A stretch of 64,000 bases of DNA from Linum tenue. Its lineage: Eukaryota > Streptophyta > Magnoliopsida > Malpighiales > Linaceae. The translations under genes and the position numbers were made by a program. This document shows, piece after piece, positions 43,771-54,515 of the stretch. Numbering within the stretch: the first letter of the stretch is position 1; the number at the start of each line of letters is the position of its first letter. The DNA is taken from NCBI GenBank assembly GCA_946122785.1, contig CAMGYJ010000006.1:47450066-47514065 (forward strand), in the 5' to 3' direction. Below the pieces are notes generated by a model. That model saw only the letters and a program-made list of their open reading frames with translations, did no database searches and had not been told where the DNA came from.

Positions 43771-45222
43771 TGTTATTTGCCCTATATATCAAGGCGTGTT
43801 TTGTGCCATTTCATGTGCTTAAATGCTTGAACATCTTCAAATACATCCATATAGCGTTCCTATTTGATTTTGATGTGATTTTTGGGTGTATTAGTCGATA
43901 CTTGTGAATTAGGTACGAAACAAGGTCACAAGTGTAGAAAAGGGGCAAGAATTGAAGCACGTGGTCTAGAAGCCAAAGATCATGGTTGGGATCACAAGCC
44001 GCAAAGTCCAGCTGAAGATCACGGCCCAGATCCATAGATCGCGATCGCAATCTTGGAGGCTCAGGGCGCGAACTTCACGAGGAAGGAGCCTTGGACAAGC
44101 AGAGAGTCTCCTCAGTCAAGTCACGGCCAATGTTCACATTGCCCGCGAGGAAGATTGCGGCCGTGAACGCAAAGTCGGCCCGCGATCTTTCCCTTCCCGA
44201 AGGCCTCGACGATTGTTTATACATAGAAGACCCCTTACCCCTTTTGGGTTGAGCTGATTGGGAGAGAAACTTTCTGGTTCTAGAGAGAGAAAAGAGAGAG
44301 AAGCTGAAGGAAGGGGAAGAGAAGGAGAAGAAGGAGCTAGAAGCAAGGAGGCATCTTCTTCAACCCCAAGTCTTCTTCTATTTCTACCATGTATCTTCTT
44401 TCCTCCTTTATGGAGTAGTTCTCTAAGATACTAGGGGTTCTAAACCCCAAACCCTAGTTTTAGGGTTTACTATGTATATATGGATATTTTAGGGTTTGAA
44501 TGAATGAATGTGTTTGTCTAGTTGATTTTAGTGCCACTCTTTTCTAAATGATGACGCTTCGGTAAGTCGCCCTAATCTTCCTCTTAGCCTATTTTATGCT
44601 ACCGCACTAGGTAAGGAGTTCTAGGATTATACGGGTATGCGCCATTTGGCGAGTTTAGGTTAGATGTGTGAATGAGGGCCTATAGTGTTCAAGGCGACCA
44701 AACCCCTGCTTTAGGTAGTCTTCGTAGATGAAACCCGGGATGAAACCTCGGTGTGGACGCTGGATAGTGTCCATTGAAGTGAGCCATAAGTTTAATGCCC
44801 CAGATACGATAACCTAGATCGAGGTGACTGGAACATGGGTTTAGGAGAGGCGTACTCAGAGGCATGTGGATAAACACGAAATTCCACTAAAAAGAGCTCA
44901 CTCACCACATTCGATGACCCTAAGTATCTAGATATACATAGTAACCCTGAGCTAGGGGGAGGGATAGTTCCCTGAACTACTTGCTTTTAGCTTTGATCAA
45001 TCTCTAGACTAGTGTTTCCTCATATCCTCCACTCAAAACCTCAAAAACCAATTAACTAATTAGCAACTAGGTGGGAAGTAGGTAGGGTACCAGGACCCGA
45101 GAAGAATACGACCTTGATTACGACTATACGACAATGCCGTTCTAGGTTAAAATTGGCCTAGGATGAGATAGTTGTTGTTACGTGCTAACCTCTAAAATTA
45201 ACATGCATGGATTCAAGTGGTC
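43771..45222 (+). repeat. Nested Athila-like LTR, plus strand
   Basis: This is homologous to 38492-40074. The shared block ATGTATCTTCTTTCC, TTTATGGAGTAG and CAAACCCTAG is at 44389-44460, and hairpin-rich sequence (GATCACGGCC, TCGCGATCG) at 43975-44160. Near its end, AATACGACC and CGACTATAC match 40015-40045. The limits are approximate and no target duplication was established. Confidence 0.55.
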
Positions 45223-45659
45223 AACAAACCGACTAAGGTTTGCCTAGGCTTCTCCCTCGGACCTTAGTCCGGACGGCTAAACTACAACCAACTCGAGGTG
45301 CTAAAGCATAGTATGAGGTTTTCCCTAATTCGTCCTAAGTAGGTGGCTCAATTGGCCAAGGAATTCCAACTTCTTAAAAGACTCTTAGCAAGTAGGGGAT
45401 TTTCCTCTACCTAGGTAAAATTGGCATAATAGTGAGACATGGAAAACACAACTCAAACTTCATGAAAATACCTCAATACTTGCATTAAAACACAAACCAC
45501 ACACAAAACATTCGAGTCAAGGAACCTATCACATAGTTTTAGCTAGGGTTTACAACACCCAAATGATATTAGGAAAAAATCCCACTGTACACACGTTCTT
45601 AAAAAAAAATTCTCAAAATACATAAGTTATAAATTTTTTTCCCAAAATACACATGTTTG

Positions 45660-45965
45660 GCATTCACCGTTTTTGACAAACGCAGTGAAGAATATCACCG
45701 CGTTTGACAAAGACGGTGAATATTTCACCGTTTAAAATAAAAACGGTGACGTATTCACCGTCTAAGTCTAAAACGATGATATATTCACCGCGTTTGATAA
45801 AAACGGTGAACACATTCACCTGTTTAGGGTAACACGGTGATCTTTTCCCACGTTTCCCACCCCTGGTAGGTCAAAATTAGGTCACAGCTACCTATTATTC
45901 ACCGTTTGACACAAACGCGGTGATGGTGTTCACCGTGTTCGAAAAAACACGGTGAATAGTAGGCA
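45660..45965. repeat. Array of TTCACCGT / ACGGTGAA inverted words at the MULE end
   Basis: At least ten copies of CACCG or CGGTG-type words alternate in both orientations, usually as TTCACCGTNTTTGA and AAAACGGTGAA. Multiple short hairpins result. Such subterminal motif clusters are common in MULE ends and may bind the transposase. Confidence 0.7.
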
Positions 45966-46358
45966 GATTTTCTTATAAATACCACACCTCCAGCAGTTGT
46001 AAAAACATAACCACTCCCCCTTCTTCAAATTTCAGCAACCAAAACCGAGCATAATACACAGAACATGAATTATTGGTATGTTGAGACTTTTCGTATTATA
46101 GTCTAATGATGTTTTTAGTAGTTATAGTATGATTTAATTTTCGTATTATAGCCTAATGATGTTTTTAGTAGTTATATTGTTATGTTATGAATTACTTATC
46201 GTAGCAAATATGTTTTGTTAGTTAGGGAATTTATGTTGTTGTTAGTTAGTTGAATTTATGTTACGTTAGTTATGAGATGGATAATATTAGTTGTACAATA
46301 TGATTTTGGTTAATTTTACTGTCTTTAAGCTAATAGATACTTATTGAAAATTGTAGAT

Positions 46359-48418
46359 ATGGGTAAATTCAAGAAGTTTCAGCTTATTATTCGGTGGAAT
46401 GGAAGGGTGACAAACTCTGACATAGGCATTGATTATGAGGACGGCGAATCCACTATGCTGAAAATTGAGTCGCGATTCAATTTTCAAGAACTCTGTGATA
46501 TTTGTGCAGACAGGGTTTGTACGAGCGGACAGACGAGATTTGGCCAAATTACTTACCGGTATCCAGACATGAGTGTTGGCGGGGTCGTGTACCAAGAAGT
46601 TGTCATAAACGATGATGACGCGGTTACGCTGATGTTACAGTTCCTAAGCGATAACCAAGTCCGGCTTGCAGAGGTGTATGTTGAGACCGCGGCGGTCGGT
46701 GAATCTCATTCTCACCAGTATTCTTATGATGATGGTTTTGCAGGAGGGTACGGATGGGGTGGTAGTTCGAGCAACTACGAAGGCGGTGGTTATACAGGAG
46801 GTTACGGAGAGGGTGGTAGTTCAAGCAACTACGGTGGAGGTAGTAGTGCAGGATGGGTGCCATCGGAAGAATACTCGCAATCTGATCAACCAGCCCCATT
46901 TGTTGAGGCCGATGGTGTTCAATGGCCTGCTTGGGGGCCAGAGTGGTCTGAAATCGAGAATACCATTCGATCAGGGCGTACTTCACATGAGCGAGAAGAC
47001 GATGTTGGTGATCGTGGTCATGTTGATCCTTCTAGCCCCAGCTATCCATTCGAGTCGAGTGACGAGGATACTGAGGAAGATTTGAGATCACTGAGCGAGG
47101 AGGAGGAAGATACTGATGATAACGAGGATGAGGCGGCATTTCGTGAGGCACCCACGCCATATTACACACAGGTTCCAACTCAATTTTTACATAGCCAGAA
47201 TGATGCCCCTGACTTTGTCCCTATGCCAGTGTATAATCCGACGGCCAATTTGGAGGTGGGTATGGCGTTCACATCGAAAGACGCTGTGCATGATGCTTTT
47301 ACAGAAGAAGCATTGAGGCGCAATTTCGAGTGGAAGGTAAAATATTCTGACAGTAAACAACTACATGTCATATGCAAGCATGATGCAGAGGGTTGTACGT
47401 GGCAACTGCGGGCTGCAAATATGAAGAGAAAGGGTGCTTGGGTGATTCGCAAAGCTGAGACGAACCACACATGATCCTCGTCTATACTTTCCCAAGATCA
47501 TAGGCAACTAAAAGCAAAGAAAGTTGGGAGAACTATTAAGCACCTTATAGAAGCACAACCAGATATCAAGGTGAAAGCTATCATGGCAGAGGTGAAGGAT
47601 CGACATTCTTACACGATAAGGTACAAAAAAGCATGGCATGGAAAGCAGAAAGCCATGGCTGAGGTGTATGGTGATTGGGAGGATTCGTATGCTTTACTCC
47701 CTAGACTTATGGGAGCAATGGAGGAGTCCAATCCTGGGACTGTTTTCGTCCTAGTATACAACAATGTATACACTGAGGATCAAGTTCGAGTACAGGAGAA
47801 GCTGATGTTCCACCGTCTTTTTTGGGCTTTTAAACCATGCATTGACGGTTTTGGGTTCTGCATACCGGTTATTCGGGTATTTTACCAGCTGGTTCCTGTT
47901 TTAAATGTTGTGTTATTTTCTGTTACGTATATTTCATAATAATTAGATCCTAAATTTTTACTAAGGTTGACGGAACTTTCCTTACTGGGAAGTACAGAGG
48001 ATGTCTTCTAATTGCCACTGCGTTGATGGAAACAGGCGGATTTTCCCGCTTGCATTTGCATTAGTGGAAGGGGAGAACAACTTAAGTTGGGCATGGTTCT
48101 TTGACCAACTACACGAACACGTGACACAGTGGGAAGGTATTACGATTACATCCGATCGACATGCGGGGATTAGGAATGTTGTGGGTGGTTTTCCCGACGA
48201 GTGGGGATGGAGATGGCGATGGTGTATTCGACACTGGCTCGCCAATTTCCAGCACAAATTTGGGAAGAAGAAAGACATAAGAAATCAACTGTGGAATGCA
48301 GGTACTAATGTTTTTCTTATGCGGTTTAAGTATGTGTTTATTAAGCTGATGTTATTCATCATGTATTGACCAGTTATGATTTTGTTCACCTTTCAGCGGT
48401 TACACATCAACCAAAGAA
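46359..48418 (+). pseudogene. MuDR-family transposase gene, broken and truncated
   Basis: The start chosen is the ATG of MGKFKKFQLIIRW at 46359, which directly follows a TTGTAG acceptor-like site. A PB1-like N-terminal domain is followed by a Gly/Ser/Tyr-rich linker with GGYGEGGSSSNY repeats and an acidic stretch. The MuDR DNA-binding domain follows (LEVGMAFTSKDAVHDAF, HVICKHDAEGCTWQLRA). A TGA at 47472-47474 replaces the last Cys of the C-C-H-C finger. The same frame continues with KKAWHGKQKAMAEVYG. A probable intron is 47877-47965, after which VDGTFLTGKYRGCLLIATAL carries the first catalytic Asp. A one-base loss near 48027 shifts the frame to IFPLAFALVEGENN and TSDRHAGI (second Asp), then CIRHW. 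A second intron is likely at 48301-48396. The gene ends in VTHQPKK at about 48418, so the catalytic Glu is absent. Confidence 0.85.
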
Positions 48419-48449
48419 ATCCATGGCCGTCTTAGGTATCACGATGGCG

Positions 48450-51400
48450 ATCTATTTTCTTTAAAACCAGTGATTGAGAGTGCATTGTTCTTAAAATCCG
48501 TTAATTTTCCCACAAAAACCGCTTCACACTTTCTAGAGTTACTACGAAGTCCATATACTAGATAGAAGTTCACTAGGATTTCCTTCACTTTCACGAAATC
48601 CGCTACAACTCCCTCTGCGAATATTAATAGGTCATCTACAAAGCAAATATGCGTTAGACCTATTTTTCTGCAATGAAGATGAAAAGGAAGATAAGAATTC
48701 TAAGCAGTTGTGTCCAAATGTCCGGAGAGCAATGGCAAATAGGTAAGGAGACAAAGGGTCCCCTTGTTTGACCCCCCTTCTTTGTTGAGAAGTAACTAAA
48801 AAGTGATCCATACAAACTAACATTAAAATAAGTTGTTTGCAAGCAGGTCTTTATCCATTTGATATAGGTCTCAGGGAAATTCATGGCATCCATTACCAAA
48901 AAGAATTCCAGTCCATAGAATCAAAAGCTCTATAAATGTAAATATCTAAAGCACACCGAGAAGCAACATTTCTTTGAGTATAGTTTTGAACCATTTCTTG
49001 GGCCATAAGCATGTTATCAAGGATACTCCCTTTAATAAAAGCCAATTGATTAAGACTAATGACACTATGGAGCACTGATTGAATGCGATTCGTTAAGACT
49101 TTAGAGATAATCTTATATAGAATATGATGTAAGCAATGGGTGAAATCAACCATTCTTTTTGCATTTGGGATTTTAGGATATCCTGTGGTAGATTGTTTGT
49201 GTAGAAGAACTCTTTGATCTCAACAAATACTTCATCTTTTATCACCCTCCAACTCTTCTGGTTGAAGTTAACTGATCAGCCATCAGGGCTTGGAGCTTTT
49301 GCGTGGTCCATAAGAACAAAGCACCATGAATTTCTTGCTCAGACACTGCTTAGCACAAAAGTTGGTGCACTTCTAGATTGAGTCTCTTTATGAAAAAGGT
49401 CTAATTTATTCAATCATCAAATTGATATCTTTATTTTCTTCTCCATAGAATGTCTTATAGAAATCCATCGCCTCTGATCCAATCTCCTCAAGACTAGTGA
49501 TTTCTCTGCCAGAATCAAGAATCACCTTTTGAATATGTTCACGATCTCTTATGATTTTCACTGTACGATGGAAGAAAGAAGTATTTGAATAACCCAAAGT
49601 AAGCCACTATACACATGACTTCTGTTTAAACAAGCTCTCGTAAGCCAGTTTTAGATCCTGATACTTCACAGTAGCAGCTTTAACTGCTTCAAAACTATCC
49701 TTAGTTGGGGTTGCCAAATCCTGAACCTGGCATTCTTTAATGTATTCATCTGCTTCGTGATCTCTTGTAGAGATGTTTGAAAACCCTTTTCTATTTAAGT
49801 CTTTAGCTCTTGCTTAAGATCATAGAGTTTCTTTCTTACCCTCTGCAAAATCATATTACACTAAGAAAATGACCATGCCTTCTTAAGAATTGCCGCGTAG
49901 CTACTATGTTGAATCGACATATAAAAAATCGGAAAGGTTTTGGGAACGAATTCCCTGGTATAACCAACTTAATAATACCCCGCAGTGATCAGAAAATGAG
50001 GGGCCAGAAACTCAACCACTAAGTTAGGAGCCAAAAACTCCTCCAATTTCTGCTGGTTGGACCAAGTAAAGAAAGGCCTCGAAGCTTGATGATCCACCAA
50101 ATCCATCTCTTCAACCCATCCTCTAAAAGATAGCATACTACTAGCAAGACCAATTCCATTAGAAGCCTCCATCGTGTTCAAAATGGCACTAAAATCACAC
50201 ACTTATCGCCTAAGGAAAATCTCTAACCGCCCATTTACTAATCCTGCCATAAATGACCAATCTCTCGCCTTCGTCATTTGAAACATAAACCATCGTAAGA
50301 AAAAATTTGTTATGTTTTTTAGAGTGAAACCAACGCATGATGAAATTTTCATCGCTTGTCAAGACTCTCAACTTGATATCATTTTTCCATGCAACCCATA
50401 TCCTCCCCAAATGATGCTGCTTATAATCATCCTTTCAAATCCTCCAGACTTATCCTTGACCTTTTGAGCATTCTTTTCTTTTACCCTTGTTCCCAACAAC
50501 ACCCGAACTTTAATACTTGCTTCCTAACATACTCTAGCACGCAATCGTGCTTCGAGGGGCAGTTGAATCCCCTCGTATTCCAAACTAGAATAGTCTTCAA
50601 CGTGTCAGGGGTACCAGACATATACCCCTTTCTGACTTTGAAGACCCTCACGACCTTCTTTAGCAGGTGGTTTTTTCAATTTAACCACTCAATTACGAGC
50701 AAAAATTGCAGCAAATGAATTAGATTGATAAATAGGAGCAGAGATCTGAGGTGATCCTGATTTTGCTCCATTAACCACAATGTTGAACTCCTCATTTGAA
50801 GGCAATGCACTCAGCGTAACTAGTAATGTATTCCTCGGATAAACACCTGGCTATCTATCCCAATATCATTCAGTCTTGTAACAAGAGCCACAGGCGTTTC
50901 GATAACCTTCTCAGTCTCTGAGGTGCTAGCAATACAATTCACATCTTGTAATATTGAATAGTCATGACCGAATAAACCACTAAAATCACACTTCATTGGT
51001 AAATGACAACATTCCACTAATATGAACATCTCCTTCATTCCATCTGGAGTAATGGTGATTGATCAAGTTGCTTTGACTTTGCACTCACATCTACACATAT
51101 CTTAGTAGAACCCACTTTGGCCCCGTGCTTTGTTGGTTAATCTATACAAAGAGACTTCCCAATTCAGCTCACAACTCTACCCAACCCTCATTCGATGACA
51201 ATTCAGCTGGCAGCCCAGAAGGTTTAACCCATACTGGAATGACTGAGTTATCAATATCTAGAGGTTGAATACCTAAAACCCAGAGATGCAACCACACCAT
51301 ATTGTCTCGATAATGCCAAGGTCCTCTCTCAAATACTCATCTACAGACATCCTCAGAAGGAAAATAATCAAACAATCCTCAAGCCAAGACACTTTCTCTT

Positions 51401-51665
51401 TACCTTTGCGCCCCCACAACCAATTTGCTCAAAACCAGATCGTTGCAATTGACGGCGGAGCTAACAAAAACTGACCAACCAAACTTTTCTTAAATCGCTT
51501 CACTCCCTCCTCCATTATTGATTTGAGAATACGAAGGGATCTATTGACGAGCTCCAGCTCATAGTACTGAAACCTATTGTCCTTCGAAGCTCCAGAGAAA
51601 TATGCCCACGCCCAACTTCCACCAACGGTGCTCGGCGAGGCCCCATCAGTGGCGGCTGCCATCAA
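48450..51665 (-). pseudogene. L1-type LINE with ORF1, endonuclease and part of the reverse transcriptase
   Basis: From right to left on the minus strand: an ORF1 gag-like start of DUF4283 type (KKSLVGQFLLAPPS near 51480), a decayed zinc knuckle (CHLPMKCDFSGLFGH near 50990), and endonuclease pieces (IWVAWKNDIKL near 50390; FRGWVEEMDLVDHQASRPFF near 50100). The reverse transcriptase follows: YKIISKVLTNRIQSVL, NQLAFIKGSILDNMLMAQEM, RRGVKQGDPLSPYLFA near 48770, and THICFVDDLLIFAEG near 48630. Stops and shifts are frequent. The element stops within the reverse transcriptase at about 48450, so its 3' end is missing. That is unusual, because LINEs normally lose the 5' end. Confidence 0.8.
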
Positions 51666-51977
51666 GGAAGAGAAGGAAATAATTGAACCCTAGAAAGAGT
51701 TTGAAGAGTTTTTTTTAATCGCACTACCATTAACTTTTTAAATTTATTGTTCGATTCAGTTTTCATAAAATTGATTATAATTGAAGATATATGTATATTA
51801 ATATTGAATGTGCGAGGCGAGTATTATCTACGGGAACCCAAAAACCTCAAGTATGAGGATTAGATTGCAAAACCCTCCAGCATGATTATGAGGTGACTTT
51901 AGATATGAATATCTGGAAATGAGATGAAAATGGTTTAGAAAAATCCGCTCATTGTCTTTCCTACTTATACCTAGGGG

Positions 51978-52985
51978 TAGGGGTGGAAATTGAGGTGGAT
52001 GTGGTTACCCGCCCCACATTTTGCGGGTAACCACACCCACAAATATAGAATTATGCTACCCACAACCCGCCCCGCAGTGGGTAGTGGTTAACCACTACCC
52101 GCTGCGGGTTGGTTGTGGATACCCACAAAAATTTCACATTAAATATACTAATATAGTAATTAATAGTGATGTTGTGTATCTTCTCACACAAAAACATACA
52201 TAAAAGAAAGTTAATAAATGGTTAAATAAATTATAAATCTCGAATACAATAGGTTAGTCAGTGTAATTCAGAAGAGATGAATTTGGAAAGAGATTTGACG
52301 ATAACGGAGAGGCGGAATGACTTTTTACCAAACAAACATCGTTGCATGTCACCGCTCCTCGATGGCAACAACAGCAAAACACAAAAGTGGCTCGATAAGT
52401 GGAGGCGCCCGCTTTTAATGAATCGATTATTCTCCACTCTCGATTATAGTATTGTATTGTTGGTAGGTGGTTGCATGTTGTGTTGTTCGTGAGTTCGTGG
52501 AGAAATGGAGATGAGTTTGGGTATCAGACTAACCTTTATTGATTATTCTCCCTTTTTAACGAATCGATTAATGTATCTGACTATATCTATGAACTTGGTT
52601 TTGTTATAAAATAAACACATGCCACACAAACAATGCTTATTTGATAAAAATATATCACATGAACATTGCGTATTGACTTGGTTTTGTTTTATAGAATAAG
52701 GGTATATTTGATTTTGGTAGCTGCTTTAATTCATAGTCTTCCAAGTTTCACAAACTAATATAAGTAATGTGGGTTACAAAGTATTTTGAAGAAATAAATA
52801 TAACTAGTGTGGTTAATGTGGGGTTTGTGGGTAAACCGCCGTGGGTAGTGGTTAACCACTAATCACAAAAATCAATATTTTGCTACCCAGACCCAACCCA
52901 CTATCTACAAATTGTGGGTATAGGTATCCACAAAGTGTGCGGTTTGGGGGTTACCCGCAACCCGCAAACCAAACTTCCACCCCTA
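51978..52985. mobile_element. Non-autonomous hAT element with CCTAGGGG target duplication
   Basis: The ends are TAGGGGTGGAAATT and AACTTCCACCCCTA (inverted, one mismatch). Identical 8-bp CCTAGGGG flanks lie at 51970-51977 and 52986-52993. GTGGTTACCCGC and related words near both ends form longer inverted stretches. The 1,008-bp interior is AT-rich with no transposase domain. Confidence 0.9.
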
Positions 52986-52987
52986 CC

Positions 52988-53217
52988 TAGGGGTGTTTGT
53001 TCGATTTGGTTCGGTTAACCGAATGGATATCATTAATAATTGAAAACCAATAGCGCAAAATTCAGGTTTGATTTATTCTCTATTTTTGGTTCAATTTCAC
53101 CGTTAATATACAAATATATTCAATCCCAAAAAACCAAACCCGATAAATTCTTAACAGTTCTGTTTTGATTTAAACCGAAAAAATGAACCCTATTTTCTAG
53201 CCCGACTTACACCCTTA
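52988..53217. mobile_element. Possible small hAT-like element abutting the previous one
   Basis: The left end TAGGGGTGTTTGTTCG faces CGACTTACACCCTTA at the right, an imperfect inverted repeat. GGTTCGGTTAACCGAA lies near its left end. The left end overlaps the target duplication of the previous element, and no matching 8-bp flank was found. Confidence 0.4.
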
Positions 53218-53249
53218 TTTATCTTTTTATTTTATTTTATGGAACTTAC

Positions 53250-53760
53250 ACCCTAATTTATCATTAGGGATGACAAAAATATCTGTAACCGTGAATATCC
53301 GCCAAAGTCCGACCTAATCGGGTAAGGTAAAATCCGAACCCGAAAGATTTTTAGTGGGTACAGGTAAACCCGAACCCGAATATTGTGGGTAATAGGTGGA
53401 CATGATTTTCTCACTATTTAACCCTAGCCGGCCCGATTATACACATGCATATGTATTATGTCTAGAAATAATCAATATTTTTCTCTAACATAGTTTTTAT
53501 TTAGCATATAAATATAATATTTTTTATGAAATTATGTTGTTAAAATTAATTTTCTTCATTCTAGTGAATTATTGTCGTACTTTTCGTCTTACGTAACGTG
53601 AGAATACATGTGAATATTAACATATTGTTTGTAGTTATAAAGAGAAACTATTACCCATGGATAACCTAGAATACCCGAAACTCGACATGATTTGAATTTC
53701 AACCCATTTCTTATATGAATATAGATATGAGTAAAAGTCGAACTATTTTAAATAGTATAA
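53250..53760. other. Decayed hAT-like sequence
   Basis: TAGGGATGACAAAAATATC at 53265 and repeated AACCCGAA and GGGTAAT words resemble the end of hAT elements of the TAGGGATGGC type. A matching right end was not found. No ORF is present. Confidence 0.3.
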
Positions 53761-53953
53761 CGGATATGCGATATCAATGGTAAACTCCACCTATTGTCCT
53801 CCTCCCTATTTGTCAAAGAGAATGAACGAACCAAATCCTTATCCCCATATTTAATTTTATCTTTTAAAAAAAAAATCAGAAAATATTTAGTTAATCATTA
53901 TCCACTACACTTATCCAAGGCGCCACAGAGAAAACCGGGGGCGAAGCGCTGTA

Positions 53954-53959
53954 CACGTG
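53954..53959. promoter_or_regulatory. G-box (CACGTG) upstream of the thioredoxin gene
   Basis: TACACGTGCC lies about 560 bases before the start codon. G-boxes of this kind bind bZIP and bHLH factors and are frequent in light- or ABA-regulated plant promoters. The regulatory role here is inferred only from the word and its position. A TTAAATAGATAAAA stretch at about 54086 may be the TATA region. Confidence 0.45.
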
Positions 53960-54515
53960 CCGACGGTTCCCCAGCAACGACGTGATCAATCAGCGAAGAG
54001 CGAACCATAGAAATCAGCTAAAAGGGAAAAAGGAAAACTACTGAACAATGAACATTATCCAATTCTGCCGCTGTTTCCGTTTTCCGTTAAATAGATAAAA
54101 ACTTTTCACAGCCGTCCGATATGCTTTCCTCGCCACGTCTCTATTTCTGATCTGACGGCCCACGAAGACCTTCTCCCCTCTTTTTCTTCTCTTCACAGAA
54201 GCGTCAAAGCAGAAAGGCGAAGGGGGGCCAAACGCCAATCAAAACCACAAAAAAAAAAAAAAAAAGTTCTTCGCTTTTCTTTTCTTCTGGTCTGTGTGTG
54301 AAGTTTGGACAATCGAAAATTCAATTCAATTCTTCGAGAGCTGAAGTAAAAAGGGGCGTAATCAATCGATCCCCTTTTTCGCGATACAAGCGAATCCCAC
54401 TTCTCAACCTTCTCTGTTCTCTCCGCTTACTCGCTTTGCTTACTGCGTAAGATTTTGGAATCCATTGTTAAAGGTCCAGAAATTGGGTCATCCTCTTGGT
54501 TAGAAGAAAATAGTT

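Larger units (their letters stand above)
43254..45565 (-). repeat. Athila-like LTR, split by a nested LTR and cut by a MULE
   Basis: The left part starts TGACTCACC and follows the minus-strand LTR order of the family (GGTGCAGTAT, TGTACCCTACTTCAATCG, TTCACCCAGG) to about 43770. After the nested plus-strand LTR it resumes near 45223 (CTCAATTGGCCAAGG, AAACCCTAGC block reversed as GCTAGGGTTT). It ends at about 45565, where MULE sequence begins. The distal third of the LTR is missing. Confidence 0.6.
45567..48418 (+). mobile_element. MuDR-like MULE, 3' truncated
   Basis: The left part has a repeat-rich terminal region (45600-45965), followed by a 5' leader with a probable intron and a MuDR-type transposase gene. 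The element ends abruptly at about 48418 inside the gene. No right terminal repeat is seen in the window. It begins inside a minus-strand LTR at about 45566. Confidence 0.7.
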
